The notes under the pieces: generated by a model | The model's database searches: none | Seen by the model: the letters and a program-made list of their open reading frames with translations, nothing else | Told to the model about the DNA's origin: nothing | Shown here: positions 44,976-54,200 of the stretch, one piece after another | Numbering within the stretch: position 1 is the first letter of the stretch | How the letters are laid out: every line of letters begins with the position of its first letter | Program-made: the position numbers and the translations under genes | Source: Pedobacter sp. ASV28 | GTDB lineage: Bacteria; Bacteroidota; Bacteroidia; Sphingobacteriales; Sphingobacteriaceae | Direction: 5' to 3' | NCBI RefSeq assembly: GCF_016428855.1 | Contig: NZ_JAELTN010000004.1 | Coordinates: forward strand, 1 to 64,000 | DNA length: 64,000 nucleotides

Positions 44976-47975
44976 TTAGAAGTTTACATTTAGGCCGAAC
45001 ATATATGAACGTGCGGTTGGATAAGAGGCCATCCAGGTGTTGTCGTAATTGAGCACCTGCCTGATGTTGGAGAAGGTATGCAGGTTGTTCACACTTGCAT
45101 TGATGTCAATTCCACTCACACCTACTTTTTTGGTTATATTTTGAGGAACCCTGTATCCGAAAGTGATATTTCTAACCTGCACGTAGTTCACTTTCTTGTA
45201 GTAACCATGTCCTTGGGTATTTAGATAACCAGGAGAAACAATAGTGGCATTTGGATTTTCTGGTGTCCAATAATTAGCACCGTGTACATAATTGGTAATG
45301 CCGAAAGTCCAAGCCCCCAGATTAGCCATGTGATCGTCACGCCATACCCCAAAAACGCCTGTTAATAATGCAGAGGCATAAAAATTCTTATAGTTTAATC
45401 TATTGGCAAAAGATGCCATATAACGTGGATTTTTAGAGCCAATAATGGTTCTATCATTAGTATTGATTACACCGTTACCATCTACATCTTCCAGTTTAGC
45501 AGCACCGGCAGCTGCTCCCGGTTGCATGCTGTAATTCTCACCCGTTTGCCATATACCGATCATATTATAATCGTAGAATACTCTTAATGGTTTACCTATA
45601 AACCAGTTGTTGGTAATATCGTCCTTTCCATCGCCTCTTAGCTCTACGATCTTATCACGGTTTAGCGAAAAAACAACGGTAGAGTTCCATTTGAAATCTC
45701 TTCCATTTACATTAACCGTATTTAAGGTTACTTCTACACCTCTATTCTGCGTTTCCCCAATGTTGTCCCAAATTCTGCTATATCCGTTCATAATCGGAAC
45801 AGTACGTGTCATTAACAGATCCTTTGTTCTAGAGTTATAGACATCAATGGTACCGCCCAATCTATTTTTAAAAAATTGGAAATCCAATCCTATATTGGTA
45901 GAGTAGGTAGTTTCCCATTTTAAGTTGGGATTACCAACGCCATCGCCAGCTAAGTAAGCCGTATTTACCGCTATACCTGCATCTCCCCATATGTATTTTA
46001 CGTTTGAATACAGACGATCTAACGTTCTGTATGGCGTAATGGCCTGGTTACCATTTGCACCATACGAAACACGTAGTTTCAACATGTCTATCCATTTTAC
46101 ATTATCTTTTAAGAAACTTTCTTCACCAATATGCCAAGCTGCTGCTGCTACAGGGAAAAATGCATATTTATTATTTATTCCAAAAACAGAAGCACCATCA
46201 CTACGTCCGGTTAAAGTAAGCATATACTTTCCTTTATAACTATAGTTCAGTCGGCCCATGTAAGACAGTAAGGCAGTTTCCGATAAGCTGGAATCGTTAA
46301 TGATGTTACGTGCTGCCGTATTCATCATGTAATATTGTGTATCATCAGTAACAAATCCTTGTCCACTTTGAGAAGAACCTACACTTTTCGTTTGCTGCAT
46401 ACTGAATAAACCTGTAACATCGAAACGGTGGTCTCCCAGTTCACGCTCATATTTCAATATATTTTCCCAGGTATAGTCGTTGTAGTGCGAATTGCTAATG
46501 GAAGCACTACCGCCTACTAAACCTGCCTGCTCTCTACCATCAAAAGTATTGCGTCCGTAGTAAGTTCCGGTAAAACCACTTCTGTAGTTATATCCGAAGT
46601 TCGATCTTGCAGACAAACCTTTTACCGGCAACAAGATATTGGCATAACCAGAAAGAAAAAAGTTATTGTTATATCTATCTTGGATAGCATTTACGTTACG
46701 CATTGGATTGGCGATAAGCGAATATTCCATAGGCTCTGGAACATAATTACCTGCCGCATCTTTATAACTGCCATAAGGACTTTGCTTAATGGCGTGTTCT
46801 ATATTGGGTGTAACTCCGCCATCGCTTCTTCGAGTATACTGCATGCCGACACCAATGGTCAACCATTTATTAAAAGTTTGATCGAGATTTGTTGTCATGT
46901 TTAGACGAGACAAACGCGAATTATACACTACTCCATCCTGATCTAGGGCAGCTAAGGAAGCCATATACTTGGTATTCTCCGTACCTCCAGAAATACTCAA
47001 CTGGTGGTCCATCGTCGCTGCCCTTCTAAAGATATAGTCTTGCCAGTTGTGGGTAATGCCGTTTAGGTAGTTACCACGCTCGGTTACGCTAATGATATCT
47101 CCCGCAACTGGGTCTAGCAAATAACCCGTGTATCCTTGTCTTAACCTACCAATATCTTGTTGAAAACGGATATATTCGTTGGGGCCCATTACCTCGATCT
47201 GTTGCATAGGTTCGGCCAAACCTAACTGGCCACGATAAGCAACCTGAGCTTTGCCTAAAGCACCACGTTTGGTTTGGATTAGGATAACACCATTAGAAGC
47301 ACGAGATCCATAAATAGCCACCGCTGAAGCATCTTTCAAAACACTTATATTTTCAGTGTTATTTGGATCAATGTCTGCTAAAGAGCCACTGTAAGGAATC
47401 CCGTCTAAAATAATTAACGGGGAATTATTAGCAGAAATGGAGTTTTCTCCGCGGATAAGCAAGGTTTGTGCGGCACCGGGAGCCGCATTGCCAGTAGTGA
47501 TGCTAAAACCAGCTACCTGTCCAACCAAACGATCCATTAAGTTAGGCGTAGAAACCATACTTAATTGTTCCTTGCCCACTACTGCCAGTCCGCCTGTCAA
47601 GTCTTTTTTCTTAGCAGTACCATAACCCACTACCACTACTTGATCAAGTACTTTATCTCCAGCCATCTTAATATTGATGACCCCCGATGGGTTAACTTTA
47701 ACTTCTTGCGGATCAAATCCTATATAGGAGAAAAGCAAGATTGCCGTCGATGGTACTTCAATAGCATAATTTCCATCTATGTCAGTTGATGTTCCTTTAC
47801 TCGTTCCCTTAATGAGTACCGAAACGCCAACTAGGGCCTCGCCCTTATCATCGGTAACTTTTCCCTTTATCCTGATTGGATCTGTGGTTTGTGAATAGCT
47901 GTAATTTGTCGCCATCACTAGCATTGCGACAATCATTAGCCAGCTTTTTAGCTTAATGTGTAATTCTTTTATCAT
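44976..47975 (-). CDS. SusC/RagA TonB-dependent transporter
   Basis: 999 aa. Signal peptide (about 1-29, NYSYSQ), carboxypeptidase-like domain (about 35-112: IKGKVTDDKGEALVGVSVLIKG), plug with VVVVGYGTAKKKDLTG and DASAVAIYGSRASNGVILI (about 113-240) and a barrel to the terminal SYMFGLNVNF. There is no STN domain, unlike the other SusC here, which fits control by the hybrid two-component system instead of FecR. First structural gene of the SusC-SusD-SusE-DUF4832 operon. Imports oligosaccharides through the outer membrane. Confidence 0.96.
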   Translation of the reverse strand: MIKELHIKLKSWLMIVAMLVMATNYSYSQTTDPIRIKGKVTDDKGEALVGVSVLIKGTSKGTSTDIDGNYAIEVPSTAILLFSYIGFDPQEVKVNPSGVINIKMAGDKVLDQVVVVGYGTAKKKDLTGGLAVVGKEQLSMVSTPNLMDRLVGQVAGFSITTGNAAPGAAQTLLIRGENSISANNSPLIILDGIPYSGSLADIDPNNTENISVLKDASAVAIYGSRASNGVILIQTKRGALGKAQVAYRGQLGLAEPMQQIEVMGPNEYIRFQQDIGRLRQGYTGYLLDPVAGDIISVTERGNYLNGITHNWQDYIFRRAATMDHQLSISGGTENTKYMASLAALDQDGVVYNSRLSRLNMTTNLDQTFNKWLTIGVGMQYTRRSDGGVTPNIEHAIKQSPYGSYKDAAGNYVPEPMEYSLIANPMRNVNAIQDRYNNNFFLSGYANILLPVKGLSARSNFGYNYRSGFTGTYYGRNTFDGREQAGLVGGSASISNSHYNDYTWENILKYERELGDHRFDVTGLFSMQQTKSVGSSQSGQGFVTDDTQYYMMNTAARNIINDSSLSETALLSYMGRLNYSYKGKYMLTLTGRSDGASVFGINNKYAFFPVAAAAWHIGEESFLKDNVKWIDMLKLRVSYGANGNQAITPYRTLDRLYSNVKYIWGDAGIAVNTAYLAGDGVGNPNLKWETTYSTNIGLDFQFFKNRLGGTIDVYNSRTKDLLMTRTVPIMNGYSRIWDNIGETQNRGVEVTLNTVNVNGRDFKWNSTVVFSLNRDKIVELRGDGKDDITNNWFIGKPLRVFYDYNMIGIWQTGENYSMQPGAAAGAAKLEDVDGNGVINTNDRTIIGSKNPRYMASFANRLNYKNFYASALLTGVFGVWRDDHMANLGAWTFGITNYVHGANYWTPENPNATIVSPGYLNTQGHGYYKKVNYVQVRNITFGYRVPQNITKKVGVSGIDINASVNNLHTFSNIRQVLNYDNTWMASYPTARSYMFGLNVNF

Positions 47976-48192
47976 TTAGATTTATATTGGTTAGGATTAA
48001 TAAAACTTTACTAGGTGTATCTTCACATGATAATGAAGTGAAGAAAATTAGGTTCTTATGAATTCAGCTATAGGCATTGTTTTTATTTGGTTATAGTTCA
48101 ATTTTTATCCCCGATGGTTCGCAATATTCAGTGAGAACTACCGGTAATTTTTTAGATGAATAAGCTATTGGGACCTGGCCAGTCATTCTGCA

Positions 48193-48276
48193 CTATTTAA
48201 GTGTTCTGGCAACTTTAGACTTTGAGCTGTCCATTTCATTTATAATAGCTAAGGCTATCATTTGTTTAGTTTTCAT
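48193..48276 (-). CDS. candidate leader ORF B upstream of SusC
   Basis: 27 codons from ATG 48276 to TAG 48193, beginning MKTKQMIALAII and ending with a Lys/Ser-rich tail (DSSKSKVARTLK). It starts 32 bp past the -7 box of module B and ends 217 bp before the SusC start, inside a roughly 325-nt leader. It shares its first residues and surrounding DNA with leader ORF A. No Shine-Dalgarno site is seen, which is usual in this phylum. Could be a regulatory uORF. Confidence 0.4.
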   Translation of the reverse strand: MKTKQMIALAIINEMDSSKSKVARTLK

Positions 48277-48307
48277 ACTGGATTTGGTTTGTTATAAATG
48301 GTTAGAA

Positions 48308-48371
48308 CAAAACTATCTACATCACCCATTCAGAGGGTTCGTTTTTGTACGAAAATGGTTTGGTTTTGTAC
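48308..48371 (-). promoter_or_regulatory. HTCS-type operator/promoter module B (SusC operon)
   Basis: Direct repeats GGTTCGTTTTTGTAC (48336-48350) and GGTTTGGTTTTGTAC (48357-48371), then, 20 bp further on in the direction of transcription, minus-strand TAGTTTTG (48308-48315). Its direct repeats are identical to those of module A, and similarity to A continues about 50 bp beyond the -7 box into the leader ORF. Confidence 0.72.
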
Positions 48372-48429
48372 ATATAGAGCTATAAATGCTTTTTTTCTTC
48401 TTTTTTAAGAAAAACACGTCATCAGTCAT

Positions 48430-49647
48430 TTAATTTCTAATATTTTTCACATTGTCGACCACCACTGTACCACTCTGTTGAACATCTATAGCCGACCCTT
48501 CCCCGACATAGAAAATATCCCTAAAACTAGCGTCTGATATTCCCTTAGCTTTTATTTGATGATGGCTGATCATATTCCTTACAAATAACCCTTTAATATT
48601 TTCTGCATATTCTGCCACCAAGCCTTGTTTAGATAAGGGGTTGATAACCATATTTTCTATGAAGACATTTTTGATCTTAAGCTTACCAACTGGCATAATG
48701 CGGATAGCTCGGTGCGAAATGGAATAGAAATCCTGCCAATTCTGAAGATAAATATTTGAGATGTTGTCCTGTTCTCCGCTATAAATTGAGCCGCTCACTA
48801 CATTCACATTTTCTTTACCTGCTTCTACACCCGTATCCGTTAAACCGATATTGATAAAGTCATCACCGCTTCTTCCCTTACAATTTGAAATGATGATATT
48901 TCTACATCCAAAACGCAGACCTAAGCCATCTTGGTTTAATACTTGTTTCTCTACTCCTGCAACATTCACCGCTTGCCTTACCTCAAAGGTGATATCTTTA
49001 ACCACACCATTGGTACTACGCTCTAATACCAAACCATGGCCATGGTAATCTTTTAGCGTAATACCGCTAATTTCAAAAACATCTACATGTGCCAATATAA
49101 TGGCGTGGTTTCGCCAACCTCCTTTTTGGTTTTCGTTGGGTTTGCCTGCATCAGTACCATAAGATTGTACATATCCGTTAGGATTAGTGGATAATGTTTT
49201 ATTATGATCGCCAGTAGAACGGGGATTATTAGCTCCCTCTAGCATTACATTGCCTATACCAACTATTTTTATGTTCTTTAAAGGGACGATATCCTTAATT
49301 CCCAAACCTGCATTTGCCGAACGAATAAAATTATCCCTGCATTTGTCAGAAAGTTTGATTTTACAGTTATTAAGCTCCAGCTCAAAATCTCCAGGCAGCA
49401 AAATGGCCTGATCTATCAACCAAATGGTTGTCTTTGCGACCTCATCATATCTGGGAATTACTACTTTTCCGGTACTTTTCTTTGCCTCATTTATGGCCCG
49501 TTGTATCCGTTCTGATTGCGTACCAGTTTTATACCTATTTGGACTGAAATAAATCTCGTTAGCCTTTTTAATTAACGTTGCCGATAAAAAATTGAAACTG
49601 CACACGCAGATACAGAGTGTAAATAATGCTTTCTTAAAGATCGCCAT
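48430..49647 (-). CDS. GH28-like right-handed beta-helix enzyme
   Basis: About 405 aa from ATG 49647 (MAIFKKALF, signal peptide to LSA). Parallel beta-helix with pieces of the polygalacturonase-family active site: VLNQDGLGLRFGCRNIIISN (N-x-D), CKGRSGDDF (Asp-Asp) and HRAIRIMPVG in place of the R-I-K strand. The G-H-G block is not clearly placed (GHGLVLERS occurs earlier). It could be a GH28-type hydrolase or a beta-helix lyase/epimerase acting on uronic-acid polymers. It follows the GH88 gene after 60 bp and probably shares its mRNA. Confidence 0.72.
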   Translation of the reverse strand: MAIFKKALFTLCICVCSFNFLSATLIKKANEIYFSPNRYKTGTQSERIQRAINEAKKSTGKVVIPRYDEVAKTTIWLIDQAILLPGDFELELNNCKIKLSDKCRDNFIRSANAGLGIKDIVPLKNIKIVGIGNVMLEGANNPRSTGDHNKTLSTNPNGYVQSYGTDAGKPNENQKGGWRNHAIILAHVDVFEISGITLKDYHGHGLVLERSTNGVVKDITFEVRQAVNVAGVEKQVLNQDGLGLRFGCRNIIISNCKGRSGDDFINIGLTDTGVEAGKENVNVVSGSIYSGEQDNISNIYLQNWQDFYSISHRAIRIMPVGKLKIKNVFIENMVINPLSKQGLVAEYAENIKGLFVRNMISHHQIKAKGISDASFRDIFYVGEGSAIDVQQSGTVVVDNVKNIRN

Positions 49648-49707
49648 TGCTGTAAGTTTGTATTGATTATATATTTGAAACACAAGAATACCTGTTTTTA
49701 CGATTAT

Positions 49708-50898
49708 TTAAAGCCTTTTCTTCCATCTTGTTAATGCTTCCAGATAATAATAATCTGCATAAGTTAAGGGAGCATCTATTTCCGATTTGAAAGGATATGC
49801 TCCGGTACTATGCTTCAATATGAAATTTCCATTTTCGCCCAATTTGGCAGTGTATTTATCAGATGCCAAGGTTCTAATTTGGGTATCAACCACTTGCATA
49901 TATTTCTTTTTTAATTTGGCATCTACAAAATCGCTCAATTCTATTAATGCCGAAGCCATTACACAAGCGGCAGAAGCATCGCGAGTTGTATTTGGGATTT
50001 GTGGTGCATTATAATCCCAGTACGGAATAAAATCTTTAGGCATCTGCGGATGGTTAATGAGGAAATTTGCAATGTTCTTTGCTTGTTCCAAATAGCGTTT
50101 GTCCTTGGTTTCGCGATAGAGATAGGTATAACCATATAGCCCCCAAGATTGGCCGCGGCTCCATGCAGAATCGTCACCAGCGCCTTGGTGTGTTTGTTTC
50201 TTATGGGGAGTTCCAGATTTTCGATCATAAGACACTACGTGATAGGAACTGTAATCTGGACGAAAATGGTACTGCATCGTTTTATCGGCATGCGAAAGCG
50301 CTATCTTTCTTAGGTTTTCATCTTTGGCATAATCAGCTGCCCATAACAACAACTCAAGGTTCATGAGGTTATCAATAATGACAGGATATTGCCAAACGGC
50401 CGTATTGTGGTCCCAAGAACGGATCAAACCAACATTGGGATCAAAACGCGTAGCCAAAGACTTAGCACCCGTTAATAATACCTCTTTATAGCGTTCTTCT
50501 CCGGTAATGCGTAAACCATTCCCAAAGCTACAATACAGCATAAAACCAACATCGTGGTTGTCTGTTGTGTATTTCTCCCTTTCTACCCTATCGGTATATA
50601 GTTTAGCGTATTTAAGCACTTCCTCATTTTTATTGTTTTCGTACAAATACCAAAGCGAACCCGGAAAGAAACCACTGCACCACCACCTCGAATCTGAAGA
50701 AGTATCTTTACCACCTTCAAAAGACTTAGGAAATCTCCCTGGTTGATTTTCGTACTTTTTAGCCATTAACAAGCTTTGCTGCTCTGCATTTTGAAAAGCT
50801 TTGTCTATTACGTTTTTCAAAGATTGTGCTTTGACGTTACCAAAGCTGACTAACGCAATCAAAAATAGCACTGAAATGCGTGTTCCTTTTTTGTTCAT
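49708..50898 (-). CDS. GH88 unsaturated glucuronyl hydrolase
   Basis: 396 aa with signal peptide (1-24, VKAQ). The alpha6/alpha6 barrel contains the two catalytic Asp contexts of GH88: NHDVGFMLY (Asp116) and VIIDNLMNLELLLWA (Asp176), plus DTSSDSRWWCSGFFPGSLW and DDSAWSRGQSWGLYGYTYLY. It removes 4,5-unsaturated uronic acid from the non-reducing end of oligosaccharides made by polysaccharide lyases. Promoter module C is immediately upstream (-7 box 48 bp before ATG). First gene of a two-gene unit with the GH28-like gene. Confidence 0.93.
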   Translation of the reverse strand: MNKKGTRISVLFLIALVSFGNVKAQSLKNVIDKAFQNAEQQSLLMAKKYENQPGRFPKSFEGGKDTSSDSRWWCSGFFPGSLWYLYENNKNEEVLKYAKLYTDRVEREKYTTDNHDVGFMLYCSFGNGLRITGEERYKEVLLTGAKSLATRFDPNVGLIRSWDHNTAVWQYPVIIDNLMNLELLLWAADYAKDENLRKIALSHADKTMQYHFRPDYSSYHVVSYDRKSGTPHKKQTHQGAGDDSAWSRGQSWGLYGYTYLYRETKDKRYLEQAKNIANFLINHPQMPKDFIPYWDYNAPQIPNTTRDASAACVMASALIELSDFVDAKLKKKYMQVVDTQIRTLASDKYTAKLGENGNFILKHSTGAYPFKSEIDAPLTYADYYYLEALTRWKKRL

Positions 50899-50945
50899 TT
50901 ATTTAGGTTTGAAATATTTGGCACCAAGTATAGATTCGGTAGGGT

Positions 50946-51009
50946 CAAAACTATCATAAACGCCAATCAGAAGGGTTCACTTTTGTACAGAAATGGTTCG
51001 CTTTTGTAC
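50946..51009 (-). promoter_or_regulatory. HTCS-type operator/promoter module C (GH88 unit)
   Basis: Direct repeats GGTTCACTTTTGTAC (50974-50988) and GGTTCGCTTTTGTAC (50995-51009), then, after the same 20-bp gap, minus-strand TAGTTTTG (50946-50953). The sequence has diverged from A/B but every spacing is kept, and differences fall at the same half-site positions. No leader ORF follows. The remaining gap to 51269 holds nothing I can name. Confidence 0.7.
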
Positions 51010-51269
51010 TTTAAGAGGTGATTTGAGTGTTATAAAGACTTACGAAGTTTTAAAATAGCGAAACCATCAACTTTACAAATAAAAATAACAAAGACCAAGT
51101 TAAACTTTGTAGGTCTGTTTTACTACGCCCTTCCCAAGAGCGTCATCTCAGATTTAGTTTGGGATCTTAATGCTATGGGAGTTTTTACATTATATGCCTG
51201 AAACCTCTATAAGGTATTGATATTCTCGCCTAAAAGAGGATGATGTAGAAAAGAAAGTGCCAAATCAAA

Positions 51270-54200
51270 CTATTTCTTACCTGCACCAACAGAAGTTTTT
51301 TTCTTAAAATCTGAAGGACTTAATTCGAACTGTTTTTTGAAACATACGCTGAAGTATTTAGCATTATTGAAACCCGTTTGGTAAGCAACTTCTGCAACCG
51401 TCAAATCTGATTTTTCTAATAGATATGCACTTCTTTTGAGTCGGATATTTAAGATAAATTCTTTGATAGACATCCCAACAATATCATGGATTTTTTGATA
51501 AAGAATGGTTCTGCCCACATTCATATCCGACTCAAAATCTTCTACCGAATAATTGGCATTGGCAATGTTCTCTTCAATCACCTTCATTGCTTTTCTCAGT
51601 AGCTCTTCATCCATAGAAGTTACCGTCACATTCGAAGGGTCTACTTGTATACGTTTGCTGTATTTTTCTTTTAGTTCTTGTTGGTTTTTAAGAATGGTTT
51701 CTGTTTGTTGCAGCAGATAATCAACATTAAAAGGCTTATCAATAAACACACTAGCACCGTATTCCAGTGCTTTAATCTTATTCTGGTTATCATCTCCGTT
51801 ACCGGAAATCATGATTATAGGGATATGACTGGTCTTAAAATTTTGCCTTAAACTACGGCAAACTTCCAAACCATTTCGGTTTGGCATAATCAAATCGGTA
51901 ATGATTAATTGGGGGTAGATTTTCTCTGCCTTGATCAATCCTTCCACTCCATCACTTGCAGTATAAACATTGTACTTTTCTGCCAATCTTTGCTCTAAAT
52001 AGGCACGCATTTGCGGATCATCTTCAATCAACAATATGCTATCTGTTTTCCTTGCACTGGTAGCTCCATTTTCTGGCGCTGCGGTATCTTGCATAATGAT
52101 ATCATCGATTTCAGAAATGGTATAATCGTACACATTTGGTTGCATATCTCCCGAGCCAGCTTGTTTTTTTAGCGGCAACATAATCGTAAATGAGATTTTG
52201 TCCGTTTTGTTTACCATCCAGATTTTTCCCTCCAGCACCTCAACAAGTTCTTTCACAATGGCCAAGCCAAGACCCGAACTTTCCTCAAAAGTTGGTCGGT
52301 GAGATGACAAGCGATTAAATGAAGTAAAAAGCGTTGCAATCTGTTCTTCAGAAAACCCATCACCACTATTTAATACTTCAATTGAAATATATTCTGTTTC
52401 TTGCTCGTCCGGTTTTTCCGCAAACCTTTCCTTTTCTTCATCGGTAGAATGGTAGATACGTACCCCAACATAACCTTTATTTGGCGTATATTTTAATGCA
52501 TTTGAGAAGAGATTGGTCAAGATTTTTTCAATGACATCATAATCAAAAGCTACATACAAATTATCCATATGTGTAGCAATATTGGTTTCAATTTCCTTTT
52601 TGTTGGCATAGAGTTCAAAAAGCCCAAAAAGATCTCTCACAAAGTTGATAAAATCGCCAACTTGCGGGTTAAGTGTAATTTTTTGACTTTCAATTTCGCG
52701 AAAGCGCAACAGCTGGCTAATCATTCGCTGTATTCTGGATACGTTCTTTTCTATCAACTCCATATAGCCAACCGCACTATCATTGGCTGCTAACGTTTGC
52801 TTTAATTGTTTTAACGGTTGAATAACCAAGGTTAATGGTGTTTTTAAATCATGGGAGATATTGGTAAAAAAATCTGTACGTGCTTGGTTGAGCTCACGCA
52901 TATTTTGTTCTTTCAAAGCTTCCAGGGCCAATCTTTCTTTGAAAACTTTTTTATTGGTGTAGTATCTAGTAATAAAGAACAGCAAAGAAAGGGCTATAGT
53001 ACTGTAAAAGCAATAAGCCCACCAAGACAGGAAAAATGGCGGATCTACATGAATATATAACCTCGATATTTGATCGCCCCATAAACCATCATTATTAGAA
53101 GCTTTGATCTCGAAGGTATAATCGCCACTAGGCAGATTAAGAAACTGTACCGATTTTTGGTTGGCATGGCTAATTTGCCATTTTTCGCCAAGCCCCTTCA
53201 TTCGATAAGCAAACTGGTTCTTATCTGAAGACAGATAACTATTGGCCGAAAATCTGATCTCTACATTAGATTGGCTGCTCGAAAGTCGTATTCTATTATC
53301 CTTTTGATTAGAAAGACTGGCTATATCCTTTGCCAAGGGCGAATCTTCTGAGTACGCTGTTACCTGTTTATTATTCACAAAAAATCCGGTAAAAAATACT
53401 TTTGGTTTTTGGGGGTTCTTATTCAGGTAAGCCGGATCAAATAGCATAAATCCATTGGTGCCACCAAATAGCATTTCGCCCTTGGCTGTTTTATATGCAG
53501 CGCGCATGTAGAATGATCCACAGCTATTTTCTTGATAAAATCTTGCCTTCTCAAATCCCTTAGATTTGCTATCATAAAAATACAATCCATCGCTTGTACT
53601 CAACCACATGTTTTTCGAATTGTAATCTTCCAATATACCGAACACCATTTTGGCAGGCAGACCATTAGCTGCACTGTAATTTACATAGGTTCCGTCTTTT
53701 TTAAGCACATTTACACCTTTGCCCAGGGTTCCAAACCATAAATCGCCGTTGGATGCTTGGTTAAAACTGCAAAGGTAGTTGGCAGAGTAAGAAGGATCAT
53801 TTATCAAATAGTGTTTTAACACTTTCAATGTGTTTTGATCTACTATAAAAAAGCCCTGATGGGTAACCAAACAAAGTTGATTTCGCTTATCAATATACAA
53901 TGCCTCCACTTCTAAACCCAATGCCTTCCCATCGGCTCCCGTCACCCTTACCATCTCTATGGCTCCTTGTGGTTTTTTCCGATAAAAAAATGTTTTATCA
54001 GGATCGCTCATCCACCAGGTACCTTGCTGACCTTGTACAAAATCATAAACCGTCAGCGGCTGTTTGCTTTCTGGCGAAAGGAAGTCAAAACTTCTGAAGA
54101 TTTTGTTCCCCATATCGTAGGTACCCACTCCACCGCTAAATGCCGAAATGGATAAACGTTTATTTTCAAAATCAAACTTTAAACGCTTAATCATATTAGA

